From contig JAPOSC010000034.1 in the NCBI GenBank assembly GCA_026709935.1, positions 1 to 64,000 of the forward strand: 64,000 nucleotides of DNA, in the 5' to 3' direction. Made by a program: the position numbers and the translations under genes. This document shows, piece by piece, positions 8,242 through 17,059 of the stretch. Numbering within the stretch: position 1 is the stretch's first letter; the number at the start of each line of letters is the position of its first letter. The notes under the pieces are model-generated. The model was given only the letters and a program-made list of their open reading frames with translations. It was not told the origin of the DNA and did no database searches. This DNA is from Thiotrichales bacterium (GTDB lineage: Bacteria > Pseudomonadota > Gammaproteobacteria > HK1).

Positions 8242-9861
8242 CTACGCGAACCACCAGCGCTCCATGTTCTTCGCGCCGTCCAGCGTCCAGTTGCCCGCCA
8301 CTTTCTCCGGGTGCCGGACGTTGTCCCGCAGACCGTGGAGGTAGTTGGTGAAGCCCCACACCAGGGAGCCGCCGTCTTCGTGCACGAGCCGCTGGCACTC
8401 CCAGTACATCTCCCGCCGCTTGTTATCGTCCAGCTCGGACCGCGCCGCGATGATCAGCGTGTTGAAGCGATCCGCCGCTTCGGTGCCCTTCCAGGCGGTG
8501 TCGTTCCAGTTCGATTCGGCCACGCAGCAGGTCGTGAACATCCAGTCGTTGGTCGGCCGGCCTCCCCAGTAGGAGGTCACGAAGCCCGTGCCGGGCTGAT
8601 TCCACACCGCGGACCAGAAACCGTCCGAGGGCACGCGCCGGACGGAGATGTCGATCCCCGCCGGGGCCGCCGATTCCTTCAGCAGCAGGGCGGCGTCGGC
8701 GGCGCCGTCGAGCGCGGCCTGCGATGCGAGCAGCTCGAGCTTGATGCCCTCCATGCCGGCCTTCCGGATGTGGAACCTCGCCTTGTCCGGGTCGTACTCG
8801 CGCTGCGGCAGCTCGGTGTTGAAGTACTGCTGCGCCGGCGAAATCTGGTGATCGTTGCCCACGATCCCGTGCCCTCCCTCGATCTTGTCGACCATCTCCT
8901 GCCGCTTGGCCGAGAGCTTGAGCGCCAGACGCAGGTCCAGGTTGTCGAAGGGCGGTGTATCGAGCCGCATGACCATGTTGCGGCTCTGGGTCCCGGTGAC
9001 CTCCTGGATCCGTACCCCCCCAACTCTCGCCATCAGGTGCGCGGTCTTCGGTTCGACTGCGTCGATCACGTCGACGGCGCCGGTGGTCAGGGCGTTCAGC
9101 CGCGCCGCGGCATCGAGAATCACCAGGTGCTCGATCTCGTCGAAATGCGCCCGGTCCGCCTTGAAGTAGTCGGGGTTGCGCTTGAAGAACGCCCGCACGC
9201 CGGGATCGAACGTCTCGATGACGTAGGGGCCGGTCCCGTTGCCGCTGGAGATATCGACATTGCCGTCCCCGTCGGAGGCCATGATGACCAGCCGGTAGTC
9301 GCTCAGCAGGAAGGGGAAGTCCGCGTTGGGGGCCTCCAGCCTGATCACCACCTGATCGTCGCCATCCCTGGAGATGTCCTCGATCGGCTCGAACAGCGAC
9401 TTGACGGGCGACGGGCTGTTCTCGGCGCGATGGCGGTTGATCGAGGCGATCACATCCTCCGGCGTCAGGGACTTGCCGTTGTGGAAGGTGACGTCCTTGC
9501 GCAGCTTGAACACCCAGGTCCGCGCCTTGTCGCTGGCCTCGATGCTCTCGGCCAGTTCGGGGGCGATCGAGCCGTCGGGCTGGACTTCGGTCAGGTTGCT
9601 GCCCCAGCACCAGTTGTTGCAGAGCTCGACGACCGCGCCGGTGCTTTTCAGCGCGTCCAGGCTCTCCGAGGTCGACCCCGCGGAGAAGCCCTGGCGCAGC
9701 CGCCCGCCCCTCTTCGGCGTCGCCGCCAGCACCGCACTGTGCATGGAGAGTGCGGCCGGCAGGGTCACGCCCGCGGCCACCGCGGAGGTGATGAACTGGC
9801 GGCGGTCGATCTTCCGACTCGTCAGCTTTGCTTTCAGATCAGCAAGATGCTCTGCTTTCAT
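8242..9861 (-). CDS. ABC transporter substrate-binding protein, family 5 (peptide/opine/nickel type)
   Basis: A 539-residue exported solute receptor of the SBP_bac_5 family. The N-terminus carries a twin-arginine signal (SRKIDRRQFITSAVAAG) with processing near AVLAA. The body shows the family features: KRGGRLRQGFSAGS at the mature start, WVFKLRKDVTFHNGKSLTPE and DDKRREMYWECQ replaced here by DNKRREMYWECQRLVHED near the C-terminus. AGAGGAGC lies a few bases upstream of ATG 9861. No permease or ATPase gene is adjacent, so it is an orphan here and must work with components elsewhere if functional. The ligand cannot be told; relatives bind di- and oligopeptides. Its 3' end abuts the truncated methylase remnant, marking the edge of the accessory block. 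Confidence 0.85.
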   Translation of the reverse strand: MKAEHLADLKAKLTSRKIDRRQFITSAVAAGVTLPAALSMHSAVLAATPKRGGRLRQGFSAGSTSESLDALKSTGAVVELCNNWCWGSNLTEVQPDGSIAPELAESIEASDKARTWVFKLRKDVTFHNGKSLTPEDVIASINRHRAENSPSPVKSLFEPIEDISRDGDDQVVIRLEAPNADFPFLLSDYRLVIMASDGDGNVDISSGNGTGPYVIETFDPGVRAFFKRNPDYFKADRAHFDEIEHLVILDAAARLNALTTGAVDVIDAVEPKTAHLMARVGGVRIQEVTGTQSRNMVMRLDTPPFDNLDLRLALKLSAKRQEMVDKIEGGHGIVGNDHQISPAQQYFNTELPQREYDPDKARFHIRKAGMEGIKLELLASQAALDGAADAALLLKESAAPAGIDISVRRVPSDGFWSAVWNQPGTGFVTSYWGGRPTNDWMFTTCCVAESNWNDTAWKGTEAADRFNTLIIAARSELDDNKRREMYWECQRLVHEDGGSLVWGFTNYLHGLRDNVRHPEKVAGNWTLDGAKNMERWWFA

Positions 9862-10009
9862 GGTGCTCCTCTCTTTGTCGGTCGTACAGGATGCACAAGC
9901 ATATCAGCGACGGGCGGAGCGCGACCTCGGTCGTGCAGTCCGGTACGGCCCTGGTGACCGCGAATCCCCGTCACTGCAAGCGCATGTCCGCGATCGGGCG
10001 GGGTGATGA

Positions 10010-12106
10010 CTACAGGTTGCGGATCTCCACCGGCGCCAGCGCATCGGCCGGTTCGAACCCGAAGACCCGGGCGTAGAACAGAAGCTCCGCCTCCAGGCAC
10101 CGGCGGACGGTGCCGGCCTGGCGGAAACCGTGCCCTTCGCCCTCGAACAGGAGACAGGCGACGGGCAGCCCCTGCCGGTCAAGGGCATCGACCATCCGCT
10201 CCGCCTGGTTGGGGGGAACCACCCGGTCGTCGAGCCCCTGAAAGAAGATGATCGGGCACCCGAGGCGCGAGGCGTGATGCAGCGGCGAGCGCGCCCGGTA
10301 CACGTCTCGCTCCGCCGGCCACGCGCCGACGAGCCGATCGAGGTAGCGCGCCTCGAACTTGTGGGTGTCCGCCGCCAGCACTTCGAGGTCGCTGATGCCG
10401 TAGTAGCTCGCGCCGGCCCGGAACACATCATGGAAGGTGAGGGCGGCGAGCGTGGTGTAGCCCCCGGCGCTGCCGCCGCGGATGGCGAGACGCGCCCGAT
10501 CGGCGCGGCCGGTGTCGGCCAGGTGCAAGGCCCCGGCCACGCAGTCCTCGACATCGGCCACGCCCCATTCGCGGTAGAGACGCTCGCGATAGGCACGGCC
10601 GTATCCGGTGCTGCCCCGATAGTCCACGTCGAGCACCGCGAAGCCGCGGCTCGTCCAGAACTGGGTAGCCGGATTCAGGGTGTCCGACGTCGCGCCGGTC
10701 GGACCCCCGTGGCTCATGACGATGAGTGGCGGCGATTCGCCGGCCGGCCCCCGGCAGGACGCGTTCCGTGGTGGATAGTAGTAGCCATGCGCGACCTCGG
10801 TTCCGCCGCCGGTCGGAAAGGTGAGAGCCTCCGGCCGGGACAGCATGTTGTCGTCGATGGAGAGCGCGCTCGACGTGCGGTGCACGTGCGATTGTCCGGA
10901 ATCCAGGTCGAGGCTCACCACGGCGGCGCTTCGGTCCGGAGCGCCGCCGATGAATGCGGCGGTCGGGCCCTCGACGATCAGTGAGTCGATGCTCGTCCAC
11001 GGCGAGGGGATTTCGGCCAGGGTGCCGTTCGATTCGAGCCGGCCCAGGCGCCACGCGCCGTCGCTTCGCCATGTGCACACCACGCAACCGTTGCCGTCGA
11101 AGCCGAAGGTGGTCGTGCCGAGCTGCCACAGAGGCTTCCCGAACTCGCTCCTGGCCCGATGCATGCAGCGAAGCTCGCCGTCATGCCAGCGGTGGAGGTT
11201 CCACCATCCCTCCGGGTCGGTGACGCACCACAGGGCGCCATCGGGGGCCCAGGCGGGCTGGAACGCGGAACATCCGGAGCCCCCCGCGATCCGGACCGGT
11301 TCACCGGGCACTCCGTCCCCGTCAAGCTCGGCCAGCCACAGTACCGCCGCGTCCCAGGGCATGTCCGGCTGGTCCCACGTGAGCCATGCGAGCTGCTTCC
11401 CGTCGGGGCTCGGCGTCGGCGCCGCATAAAAATCATGGCCCGAGGCAAGCACCCGCACCGAACCATCGTCGATGGATATCGCGACCAAGATGTTGCACGA
11501 GTCGTTGTTCGGGCTGTTGCTCGGGCTGTTGCCCGGGTCGTTGTTCGGGTCATCGCTTGGGTCGTTGCCCGGGTCATCGCCTGGGTCATTGCCCGAGTCA
11601 CTGCTCGGGTCGTTGGTTGGGGGGTTGGTCGCGGCGTTGCTCCGGTCGTCGATCGGAGCATTGCTCGGGTCATCGACCGGCAGGCCGTCGCCGGCATGCG
11701 TCTCGCGCACCGCGAGCAGGCGTCGTCGCCCGGGATCGAGGGTCAGATCCGCAAACCGGGCCGTGCCTTCGGCGGTCAGCGGCACGGGCCGCGCGGTGCC
11801 TGTCTGCACGTAGACCCGGCCGTCCTCGAAGTTCGAGAACCAGACCCGGTCGCCGGAGACGGCATAGGCGCCACCGCCGTATTCGTGCACCCGCGATCGC
11901 ACGTTGAAGGGCGAAGGGGTGATGTCCTCGGACCGTCCGGCGGCGTCGGTGCGGACCAGGACGTTGCGTCCTCCTTCACCCGGGCGTCCTTCCAGCCAGC
12001 CGATGCGACCCCCGCTCAGGCTGACCGACGCGAGCCGGACCGTCTCCGCGACGATGGCATCGGAGGTGATGGGAGAAGGCCACGTACCGAAGGGGAGTGT
12101 GTTCAT
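10010..12106 (-). CDS. S9 family prolyl oligopeptidase-like serine peptidase
   Basis: A 698-residue peptidase of the S9 family (acylaminoacyl/dipeptidyl peptidase type): an N-terminal beta-propeller that filters substrates, then an alpha/beta-hydrolase domain. The nucleophile sits in RGGSAGGYTTL (about residue 540), with the aspartate in GLDDRVVPP and the histidine in GEGHGF, completing the triad. No signal peptide is seen, so it should be cytoplasmic. It is about 50-60 residues longer than expected because the propeller carries an insertion of D/N/P/S/G-rich tetrapeptides (NDPG, DDPG, NDPS) encoded by a 12-bp tandem repeat at 11504-11623. The insertion probably forms a flexible loop between blades. 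It lies 155 bp downstream of the thiamine operon on the same strand, but I see no functional link. Confidence 0.85.
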   Translation of the reverse strand: MNTLPFGTWPSPITSDAIVAETVRLASVSLSGGRIGWLEGRPGEGGRNVLVRTDAAGRSEDITPSPFNVRSRVHEYGGGAYAVSGDRVWFSNFEDGRVYVQTGTARPVPLTAEGTARFADLTLDPGRRRLLAVRETHAGDGLPVDDPSNAPIDDRSNAATNPPTNDPSSDSGNDPGDDPGNDPSDDPNNDPGNSPSNSPNNDSCNILVAISIDDGSVRVLASGHDFYAAPTPSPDGKQLAWLTWDQPDMPWDAAVLWLAELDGDGVPGEPVRIAGGSGCSAFQPAWAPDGALWCVTDPEGWWNLHRWHDGELRCMHRARSEFGKPLWQLGTTTFGFDGNGCVVCTWRSDGAWRLGRLESNGTLAEIPSPWTSIDSLIVEGPTAAFIGGAPDRSAAVVSLDLDSGQSHVHRTSSALSIDDNMLSRPEALTFPTGGGTEVAHGYYYPPRNASCRGPAGESPPLIVMSHGGPTGATSDTLNPATQFWTSRGFAVLDVDYRGSTGYGRAYRERLYREWGVADVEDCVAGALHLADTGRADRARLAIRGGSAGGYTTLAALTFHDVFRAGASYYGISDLEVLAADTHKFEARYLDRLVGAWPAERDVYRARSPLHHASRLGCPIIFFQGLDDRVVPPNQAERMVDALDRQGLPVACLLFEGEGHGFRQAGTVRRCLEAELLFYARVFGFEPADALAPVEIRNL
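11504..11623. repeat. 12-bp minisatellite inside the S9 peptidase gene
   Basis: About ten imperfect 12-bp units (plus-strand forms GTTGTTCGGGCT, GTTGCCCGGGTC, ATCGCCTGGGTC), degenerating on to about 11690. The period is a multiple of three, so copy-number change would keep the reading frame and vary only the length of a D/N/P-rich loop. Confidence 0.85.
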
Positions 12107-12243
12107 TGCCGCAATTCCCGCCAGGTTGGAACATGCGTTCGAAATCGCCCCGAATGAATGCTTCGGAGGCTCGAATCTCGCCGTAATCGTACTGCGTGAC
12201 GGCCTGTGGGAGCGTCGGCGGGAATTCCGGTATCCATCGTCTT

Positions 12244-12261
12244 GACCCGGAATTTCCGGGT
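12244..12261 (-). terminator. Candidate terminator hairpin after the thiamine operon
   Basis: ACCCGGA and TCCGGGT flank AAT directly after the thiX stop. It has a perfect 7-bp stem but no T-run follows, so an intrinsic terminator is only possible. Confidence 0.35.
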
Positions 12262-13031
12262 TAACCGGGCGCCCGTGAGCGGAACGCCTCCTCCGAACCG
12301 TCGGTGAAGAATGCGCGGCGGGTCAGGAAGTCCGCGGTCAGATAGAGGCCGACCGACACCACTCCGAGCACCAGCATCGCGGCGAACATGAGATCGATCT
12401 TGGCCCGACCGTTGGCCAGGAGCATCAGGTAGCCGAGACCTCGCGAGGCGCCCACCCACTCTCCGATGACCGCTCCGATGGGGGCGTAGACCGCGGCCAG
12501 CTTCAGTCCCGTCCCCAGCGCGGGCAACGCGGCGGGGATGCGGATGCGGAACATGATCGCGGCCGGCCGAGCTCCCATCGTCCGGGCGAGATCCATGAAT
12601 CCATGCGGAGTCCGCATCAGGCCGTCGAAGAATGCGGAGGTCACGGGAAAGTAGATGATCAGGACCGCCATCGCGATCTTGGACCAGAGCCCGTACCCCA
12701 GCCACAACGTGAGGATCGGTGCGAGCGCGAAGACCGGGATGGCCTGCGAGAACACCAGCAGCGGTCGCAGCAACGCCTGGGCGGTGGCGGAGACGCTGAG
12801 GTGGATCGCGGTCGCGATCCCGAGCGCCGAGCCGATGGCGAGCCCGAGGAGGACTTCGACCAGCGTCACCCAGGCATGCTCGCCGATCAGCACCCGGTGC
12901 TTCCACATGGCGGCCAGCACCTGCCCCGGGCTCGGCAGGATGAAGTGCTGCACCCCCGTGGTCCACACCACGAGCTGCCATACGGCTCCAAGGAGCAGGG
13001 CCGCCAGTACCGCGCTGTGCCATCCCCTCAT
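12261..13031 (-). CDS. thiX: ABC transporter permease for thiamine pyrimidine precursor
   Basis: A 256-residue permease of the BPD_transp_1 family with about six membrane helices and the EAA-loop region (GARPAAIMFRIRIPAALPAL) that contacts the ATPase. Its position as last gene of the TPP-riboswitch operon beside thiY, tenA and thiZ identifies it as ThiX, the channel for N-formyl-4-amino-5-aminomethyl-2-methylpyrimidine (FAMP) or a related hydroxymethylpyrimidine precursor. ATG 13031 overlaps the thiZ stop (ATGA); upstream in-frame residues are shadow sequence. A C-terminal tail of about 15 residues follows the last helix. Substrate assignment is inferred from the operon, since permeases of this type are near-identical in motif to those for nitrate or taurine. 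Confidence 0.85.
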   Translation of the reverse strand: MRGWHSAVLAALLLGAVWQLVVWTTGVQHFILPSPGQVLAAMWKHRVLIGEHAWVTLVEVLLGLAIGSALGIATAIHLSVSATAQALLRPLLVFSQAIPVFALAPILTLWLGYGLWSKIAMAVLIIYFPVTSAFFDGLMRTPHGFMDLARTMGARPAAIMFRIRIPAALPALGTGLKLAAVYAPIGAVIGEWVGASRGLGYLMLLANGRAKIDLMFAAMLVLGVVSVGLYLTADFLTRRAFFTDGSEEAFRSRAPG

Positions 13032-13789
13032 GTCGCCGGCGCCCCGCGATTGCCGTCGGAGGAGGGGGCGCTGTCTCGAAGCAGCCGATGCAGAGCGCCC
13101 TGGCATGCAAGCATGGACGGGTCGTCCACGGGCCGGGGCGGCTCGCCCGTGGGCATCGGGATGCTCCGCAAACCCCTCGCCGTCATCACGTGGATGCGGT
13201 GGCCGAGCCGCGCCGCTTCTCCCGGATCGTGGGTTACCAGGAGCACCGTTCGTCCTTCCAGCAGCTCGAATGCGAGGTCCTGCATCTCCGACCGGGTGTG
13301 GGCGTCAAGCGCGGAGAACGGCTCGTCGAGGAGAATGACCGGCCGGTCCTCCGCCAGGGTTCGGGCCAGCGCCACGCGCTGGCGCTGCCCGCCCGACAGC
13401 GCCGCCGGTTTTCGATCCTCGAACTCGGCCAGACCCACCCGCGCAAGAAGCGTCCTGGCGCGTGCAAGGCAGGGCCGCTCCCCCCTCAGTCTCGCACCTG
13501 CCGTCACGTTGCCGAGCACGCTGCTCCACGGAAAGAGCAGATCGCTTTGCGCCATGTACGCAACGCGACCGGGAATGCGCTGTCCGTCGCTTGCCTCGAT
13601 TCGGCCCCGGAAGTCGGCATGCGTCTCCAGGCCGGCAATCAGCCGGAGAAGCGTGGATTTGCCGACCCCGGACACCCCGAGCAGGCATGTCCATTGCCCC
13701 TCCCCGAGGGTCAGTTCCAGAGCACGGAAGAGGGCGCCGGCGCTGGTCTCGGCGTTTCCGCGAACCGTTACGCCGATGGCGCCGGTCAC
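13028..13789 (-). CDS. thiZ: ABC transporter ATP-binding protein for thiamine pyrimidine precursor
   Basis: A 253-residue ABC ATPase that powers the ThiXYZ importer. Walker A is GVSGVGKSTLL, the signature is LSGGQRQRVALART, Walker B is VILLDEPFSALD, and the switch histidine is in LLVTHDPGEAARLG. The protein begins at a GTG that overlaps the tenA stop (GTGA) and ends overlapping thiX (ATGA), so the genes are translationally coupled in the order tenA, thiZ, thiX. The length is typical. ATPases of this group are interchangeable in motif, so the substrate is assigned from the neighbours. Confidence 0.88.
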   Translation of the reverse strand: MTGAIGVTVRGNAETSAGALFRALELTLGEGQWTCLLGVSGVGKSTLLRLIAGLETHADFRGRIEASDGQRIPGRVAYMAQSDLLFPWSSVLGNVTAGARLRGERPCLARARTLLARVGLAEFEDRKPAALSGGQRQRVALARTLAEDRPVILLDEPFSALDAHTRSEMQDLAFELLEGRTVLLVTHDPGEAARLGHRIHVMTARGLRSIPMPTGEPPRPVDDPSMLACQGALHRLLRDSAPSSDGNRGAPAT

Positions 13790-14472
13790 GCGCCTGCGAG
13801 ACCCATGTCCCAGAATCCCGCTTCCAGCTCGGCGGCGCTACGAAAGGTGCGGCACAGCGCATTCCAGGCCGGAACGTCCGGGAAATGGGGGCCGAGTCGT
13901 TGCTCCAGAGCGGCGTCGATCAGGGCGCCGATCTCGGCGCAGAGGTCCTGGTACTCCTGCCCCGCGTAGGTGTCGATCCAGGGTCGGTATGCATCGCTCG
14001 AGGTTTCGGACGCAAGTACAAGGCCGATTTCACCGTAACCCATCGCGCAGGGCGCAAGCGCCGCCATGAGGTCCAGAAAGCCGCCGGAATAGCCGGAGTC
14101 GAGGACGAAGCGCGTATAGGCCAGGTTCTGCGGCGCCTCGCGCACTTCGAAGAGCTGCGCCTCGGTGATGCCCTCGGCGGCGCACACCTCGACGTGGAGC
14201 CGCATTTCGTGGTTCACGAGCGCGTTCACGGTCGCGGCGGCGATCTTCATCTCCTTCAGACTGCCCGACTTCGCAACCGCGAGCGCCCAGGCGCGGGAGT
14301 AGTGCACGAGGAACACATAGTCCTGCTTCAGGTAGTGCAGGAAGGCGCTTCGGGGCAGGGAGCCGTCCCCGAGTGCCCGAACGAAGGGGTGGCGGGTGTA
14401 GGCCGCCCACGCTTCCGGGGCGGAATCTCGCCACCGGGCGAAGGCCCGTCCGTAGTCCGGTGGTGCGTTCAT
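13786..14472 (-). CDS. tenA: TenA family aminopyrimidine aminohydrolase (thiaminase II)
   Basis: A 228-residue TenA protein, which hydrolyses 4-amino-5-aminomethyl-2-methylpyrimidine to hydroxymethylpyrimidine during salvage of degraded thiamine. Family features are PFVRALGDGSLPRSAFLHYL, then QDYVFLVHYSRAWALAVAK, and LAPCAMGYGEIG carrying the catalytic cysteine of the TenA-C class. ATG 14472 overlaps the thiY stop (ATGA); the frame upstream is shadow. Placed between the receptor and the ATPase of the importer, it supports an import-then-deaminate route. An N-formyl-aminopyrimidine deformylase (YlmB type) is not seen in the window and would be needed if FAMP is the imported form. Confidence 0.9.
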   Translation of the reverse strand: MNAPPDYGRAFARWRDSAPEAWAAYTRHPFVRALGDGSLPRSAFLHYLKQDYVFLVHYSRAWALAVAKSGSLKEMKIAAATVNALVNHEMRLHVEVCAAEGITEAQLFEVREAPQNLAYTRFVLDSGYSGGFLDLMAALAPCAMGYGEIGLVLASETSSDAYRPWIDTYAGQEYQDLCAEIGALIDAALEQRLGPHFPDVPAWNALCRTFRSAAELEAGFWDMGLAGA

Positions 14473-15440
14473 TGCGCGGTCACATCCGTCGCGAGCACGG
14501 CGGCATCGTGCTCGAACGGCACAAGGCCGAACTCGTGGAGGAACGCCTCGAAGCGCCGGTAACGTCCGGCATCGAAGGCGGCGGGACGCAGTGCGAAGCG
14601 CGGCAGGGTGTCCCACCAGGCCCGCTCGTTCAGCTCGTCGCGCAGTTCCGCCGCGGTCGCGGAGAAGATCTGCCAGCTCGACTCCGGGTGATTCACGATG
14701 AACTGGGTGGCCTTCTCGGTGGCTGCGAGGAAGCGCCGGATCCGGTCCCGGTCCATGGTTTCGCGATTGGCGACGTAGATGAGCTCGTCGTACGAGGGCA
14801 GCCCTTCCTCCTCCAGATAGAAGCAGCGGCCCTCGACGCCTTCGATCTGCATCTGATTGAGCTCGAAGTTCCGAAATGCGCCGATGACGGCATCGACCTG
14901 TCCGGCCATCAGCGAGGGCGAAAGCGACCAGTTCACGTTCACGAGCTCGATATCCTCGAATCCGAGCCCGTGAGGCCGCAGGATGGCTCCGAGCAGCGCC
15001 TCCTCCACACCCGCGACGGAGAATCCGACCTTTCTTCCCTTGAGGTCGGCCGCGGACTTGATGGGGCCGTCCTCCAGCACCAGCAGGCAGTTGAGCGGAG
15101 TGGCGACCAGCGTCCCGACCCGAATCAGCGGCAGCCCTTCATGCACCTGCAGATGAAGCTGAGGCTGATAGGAGATCGCCAGATCGGCCTTCCCGGCCGC
15201 GACCAGTTTGGGAGGGTCGGCCGGATCCGCGGGCGGAATGATCTCGACTTCCAGCCCCGCGTCCGCGAAGTAGCCGTTTTCCTGCGCCACGATGATGGGT
15301 CCGTGATCCGGATTGACGAACCAGTCCAGGATCAGGGTCAGCCGATCCGCGGCCGGCGCAGCCGGCGCAACCAGAATGAGCAGGGTTGCAGCGGCCAGGA
15401 CCGCTCTGCACCGCCTGATGTATGCCCTTGGGCGAATCAT
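14469..15440 (-). CDS. thiY: Periplasmic thiamine-pyrimidine precursor-binding protein (NMT1/THI5-like)
   Basis: A 323-residue exported receptor with a Sec signal (MIRPRAYIRRCRAVLAAAT, cleavage after APAA). The mature start LTLILDWFVNPDHGPIIVAQ is the hallmark of the ThiY/THI5-like group that binds FAMP or hydroxymethylpyrimidine. Further family features are ISYQPQLHLQVHEGLPL and VGFSVAGVEEALL. It is separated from thiE by 21 bp and overlaps tenA (ATGA). It delivers the pyrimidine precursor to ThiX/ThiZ in the inner membrane. It could bind another pyrimidine derivative, but riboswitch and neighbours make a thiamine role strong. Confidence 0.9.
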   Translation of the reverse strand: MIRPRAYIRRCRAVLAAATLLILVAPAAPAADRLTLILDWFVNPDHGPIIVAQENGYFADAGLEVEIIPPADPADPPKLVAAGKADLAISYQPQLHLQVHEGLPLIRVGTLVATPLNCLLVLEDGPIKSAADLKGRKVGFSVAGVEEALLGAILRPHGLGFEDIELVNVNWSLSPSLMAGQVDAVIGAFRNFELNQMQIEGVEGRCFYLEEEGLPSYDELIYVANRETMDRDRIRRFLAATEKATQFIVNHPESSWQIFSATAAELRDELNERAWWDTLPRFALRPAAFDAGRYRRFEAFLHEFGLVPFEHDAAVLATDVTAQ

Positions 15441-15461
15441 CGGATTTCCTCTCGTTGCGAA

Positions 15462-16088
15462 TCAGCGAGTCGCTTGCACCCATTCCCGGGTCCGGCCTTC
15501 AGGGTCCGCATCGAGCGTGATGTCGGTCACCACCGAGATCACGTTCGCACCGGCCTCGAATGCGCCCTCGGCCCGCTCCACCGTCATGCCTCCGATTGCC
15601 ACCAGCGGCAGGTCGCCGATGCGTTGCTTCCACTGCGCAAGTCGGCCGAGCCCCTGCGAGTGCCACTTCATCTTTTTCAGAATGGTCGGGTACACCGGGC
15701 CCAGTGCCACGTAGTCGGGGTCCAGGGACAGGGCCCGGTCCAGCTCCGCCTCGTCGTGCGTGCTGATCCCGAGCCGCAGGCCTGCCTCGCGAATCGCGCC
15801 GACATCGGCGGTGTCCAGATCCTCCTGCCCGAGATGGACGAACTCGCAGCCGGCATCGATCGCTTCCCGCCAGTGATCGTTGACCACGAGCATCGCGCCG
15901 TGGTCTTCGCAAAGGCGTTTCCCCGCGCGTATCTCCCGCCCGATGACCTCCGCCGGCTGGTCCTTGATCCGCAACTGCACGAACTTGACACCGAGCGGAA
16001 GCATGCGCGCCAGCCATCCGGAGTCCTCGAAGATGGGGTAGAAGCGATCCAGGGCTATGCGATTCAGGGTCGTTCGATCCGGGGTCAT
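15462..16088 (-). CDS. thiE: Thiamine phosphate synthase
   Basis: ThiE joins hydroxymethylpyrimidine diphosphate to thiazole phosphate carboxylate to give thiamine phosphate. The 208-residue product shows KFVQLRIKD (diphosphate-binding region), [20 protein letters not shown] with the substrate-contacting ND pair, the [14 protein letters not shown] helix, [15 protein letters not shown] and [11 protein letters not shown] for the phosphate loop. ATG 16088 overlaps the thiG stop as ATGA, and earlier in-frame codons are shadow sequence. It sits in the middle of the operon between thiazole synthesis (thiOSG) and pyrimidine uptake (thiY-tenA-thiZX), which is exactly the coupling step. Confidence 0.93.
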   Translation of the reverse strand: MTPDRTTLNRIALDRFYPIFEDSGWLARMLPLGVKFVQLRIKDQPAEVIGREIRAGKRLCEDHGAMLVVNDHWREAIDAGCEFVHLGQEDLDTADVGAIREAGLRLGISTHDEAELDRALSLDPDYVALGPVYPTILKKMKWHSQGLGRLAQWKQRIGDLPLVAIGGMTVERAEGAFEAGANVISVVTDITLDADPEGRTREWVQATR

Positions 16089-16858
16089 CCGAGGAAGGCC
16101 TTTCCGATGAGTGGGGTCGAAGGCGAGGCCATGTCCCGGGGTTCGATCGGATCGGCCGTGACCGCCCCCCTGCCCGCAAGCGTCGCGAGGGCGAAGGCGC
16201 GCGCCATGGCCACCGGATCTCCCGCCCGCGCCACCGCGGTATTGACGAGCACCGCGTCGTAGCCGAGTTCCATGGCGCGGGCGGCATGGGACGGCAGTCC
16301 GATGCCCGCATCGACGACCAGCGCAAGATCGGGGAAGTGCGCCCGGAGGCTTCGCAGGCCATGCTCGTTGAGCAATCCGAGCCCGGAACCGATGGGAGAG
16401 CCCCAGGGCATGAGCACCTTGCATCCCGCTTCGACGAGGCGCTCGGCCACGGCAAGGCTGTCGGTCGTGTAGGGGAACACTTCGAAGCCGTCCTCGCAGA
16501 GTATCCGGGCGGCGTCGACGAGTCCGAAGACATCGGGCTCAAGGGTATCCGTATGGCCGATGACCTCGAGCTTGATCCAGGGAGTCTCGAAGATCTCCCG
16601 CGCCATCTGCGCCGTGGTCACCGCCTCCTTGACCGTGAAGCATCCGGCGGTGTTCGGCAGCACTGCGACGCCCAGCTCGCGGATCAGCTCCCAGAACGGC
16701 TGGCCGGCCCGAACGCCGCCGCTCTCGCGCCGCAGAGAGACCGTTGCCACCTCCGCGCCGGACTCTCGAAACGCGTCCGCGAGGATCGCGGGGGAGGGAT
16801 ACTGCGCCGTGCCCAGCATGAGCGGCGTGACCAGTTCCGTGCCGTAGAGGGTGCGCAT
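16085..16858 (-). CDS. thiG: Thiazole synthase
   Basis: ThiG forms the thiazole ring from deoxyxylulose 5-phosphate, dehydroglycine (supplied by ThiO) and sulfur carried on ThiS thiocarboxylate. The 257-residue protein has the early LGTAQYPSP strand, the Schiff-base lysine in [24 protein letters not shown] and [18 protein letters not shown] with the phosphate-binding loops, and [17 protein letters not shown]. Three bases separate it from thiS upstream, and it overlaps thiE downstream. A dedicated thiF adenylyltransferase is not in the operon, so ThiS activation must come from a gene elsewhere. Confidence 0.95.
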   Translation of the reverse strand: MRTLYGTELVTPLMLGTAQYPSPAILADAFRESGAEVATVSLRRESGGVRAGQPFWELIRELGVAVLPNTAGCFTVKEAVTTAQMAREIFETPWIKLEVIGHTDTLEPDVFGLVDAARILCEDGFEVFPYTTDSLAVAERLVEAGCKVLMPWGSPIGSGLGLLNEHGLRSLRAHFPDLALVVDAGIGLPSHAARAMELGYDAVLVNTAVARAGDPVAMARAFALATLAGRGAVTADPIEPRDMASPSTPLIGKAFLG

Positions 16859-16861
16859 CCG

Positions 16862-17059
16862 TCATCCGCCCTGCATGGGCGCGACGATTTCCACCCGGTC
16901 CCCTTCCACGAGCTTGCGCGCGGAGCGCTCGGAGGCGGCGACGAACACCTCGTTCACCGCCGCCGCCACTCTCGTTCCGCCGAGGCCACGCTCATGCAGC
17001 AACTCCTCCAGAGTGGTCGCGCGCACTTCCACCCTCTCGCCGTTGAAGAACAGATTCAT
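16862..17059 (-). CDS. thiS: Sulfur carrier protein ThiS
   Basis: A 65-residue ubiquitin-like sulfur carrier ending in the required GlyGly (VEIVAPMQGG), the carboxylate of which is adenylated and converted to a thiocarboxylate that donates sulfur to ThiG. The N-terminus MNLFFNGERVEV and the ELLHERGL helix are standard. Its first 68 bases overlap the end of thiO in a different frame, an unusually long overlap, although the full ThiS length from ATG 17059 matches the family, so the start is secure. Confidence 0.93.
   Translation of the reverse strand: MNLFFNGERVEVRATTLEELLHERGLGGTRVAAAVNEVFVAASERSARKLVEGDRVEIVAPMQGG

Noticed and set aside
8116-9957. 613-residue plus-strand frame
   Set aside because: Antisense to the substrate-binding protein, which has clear family motifs and a ribosome site.
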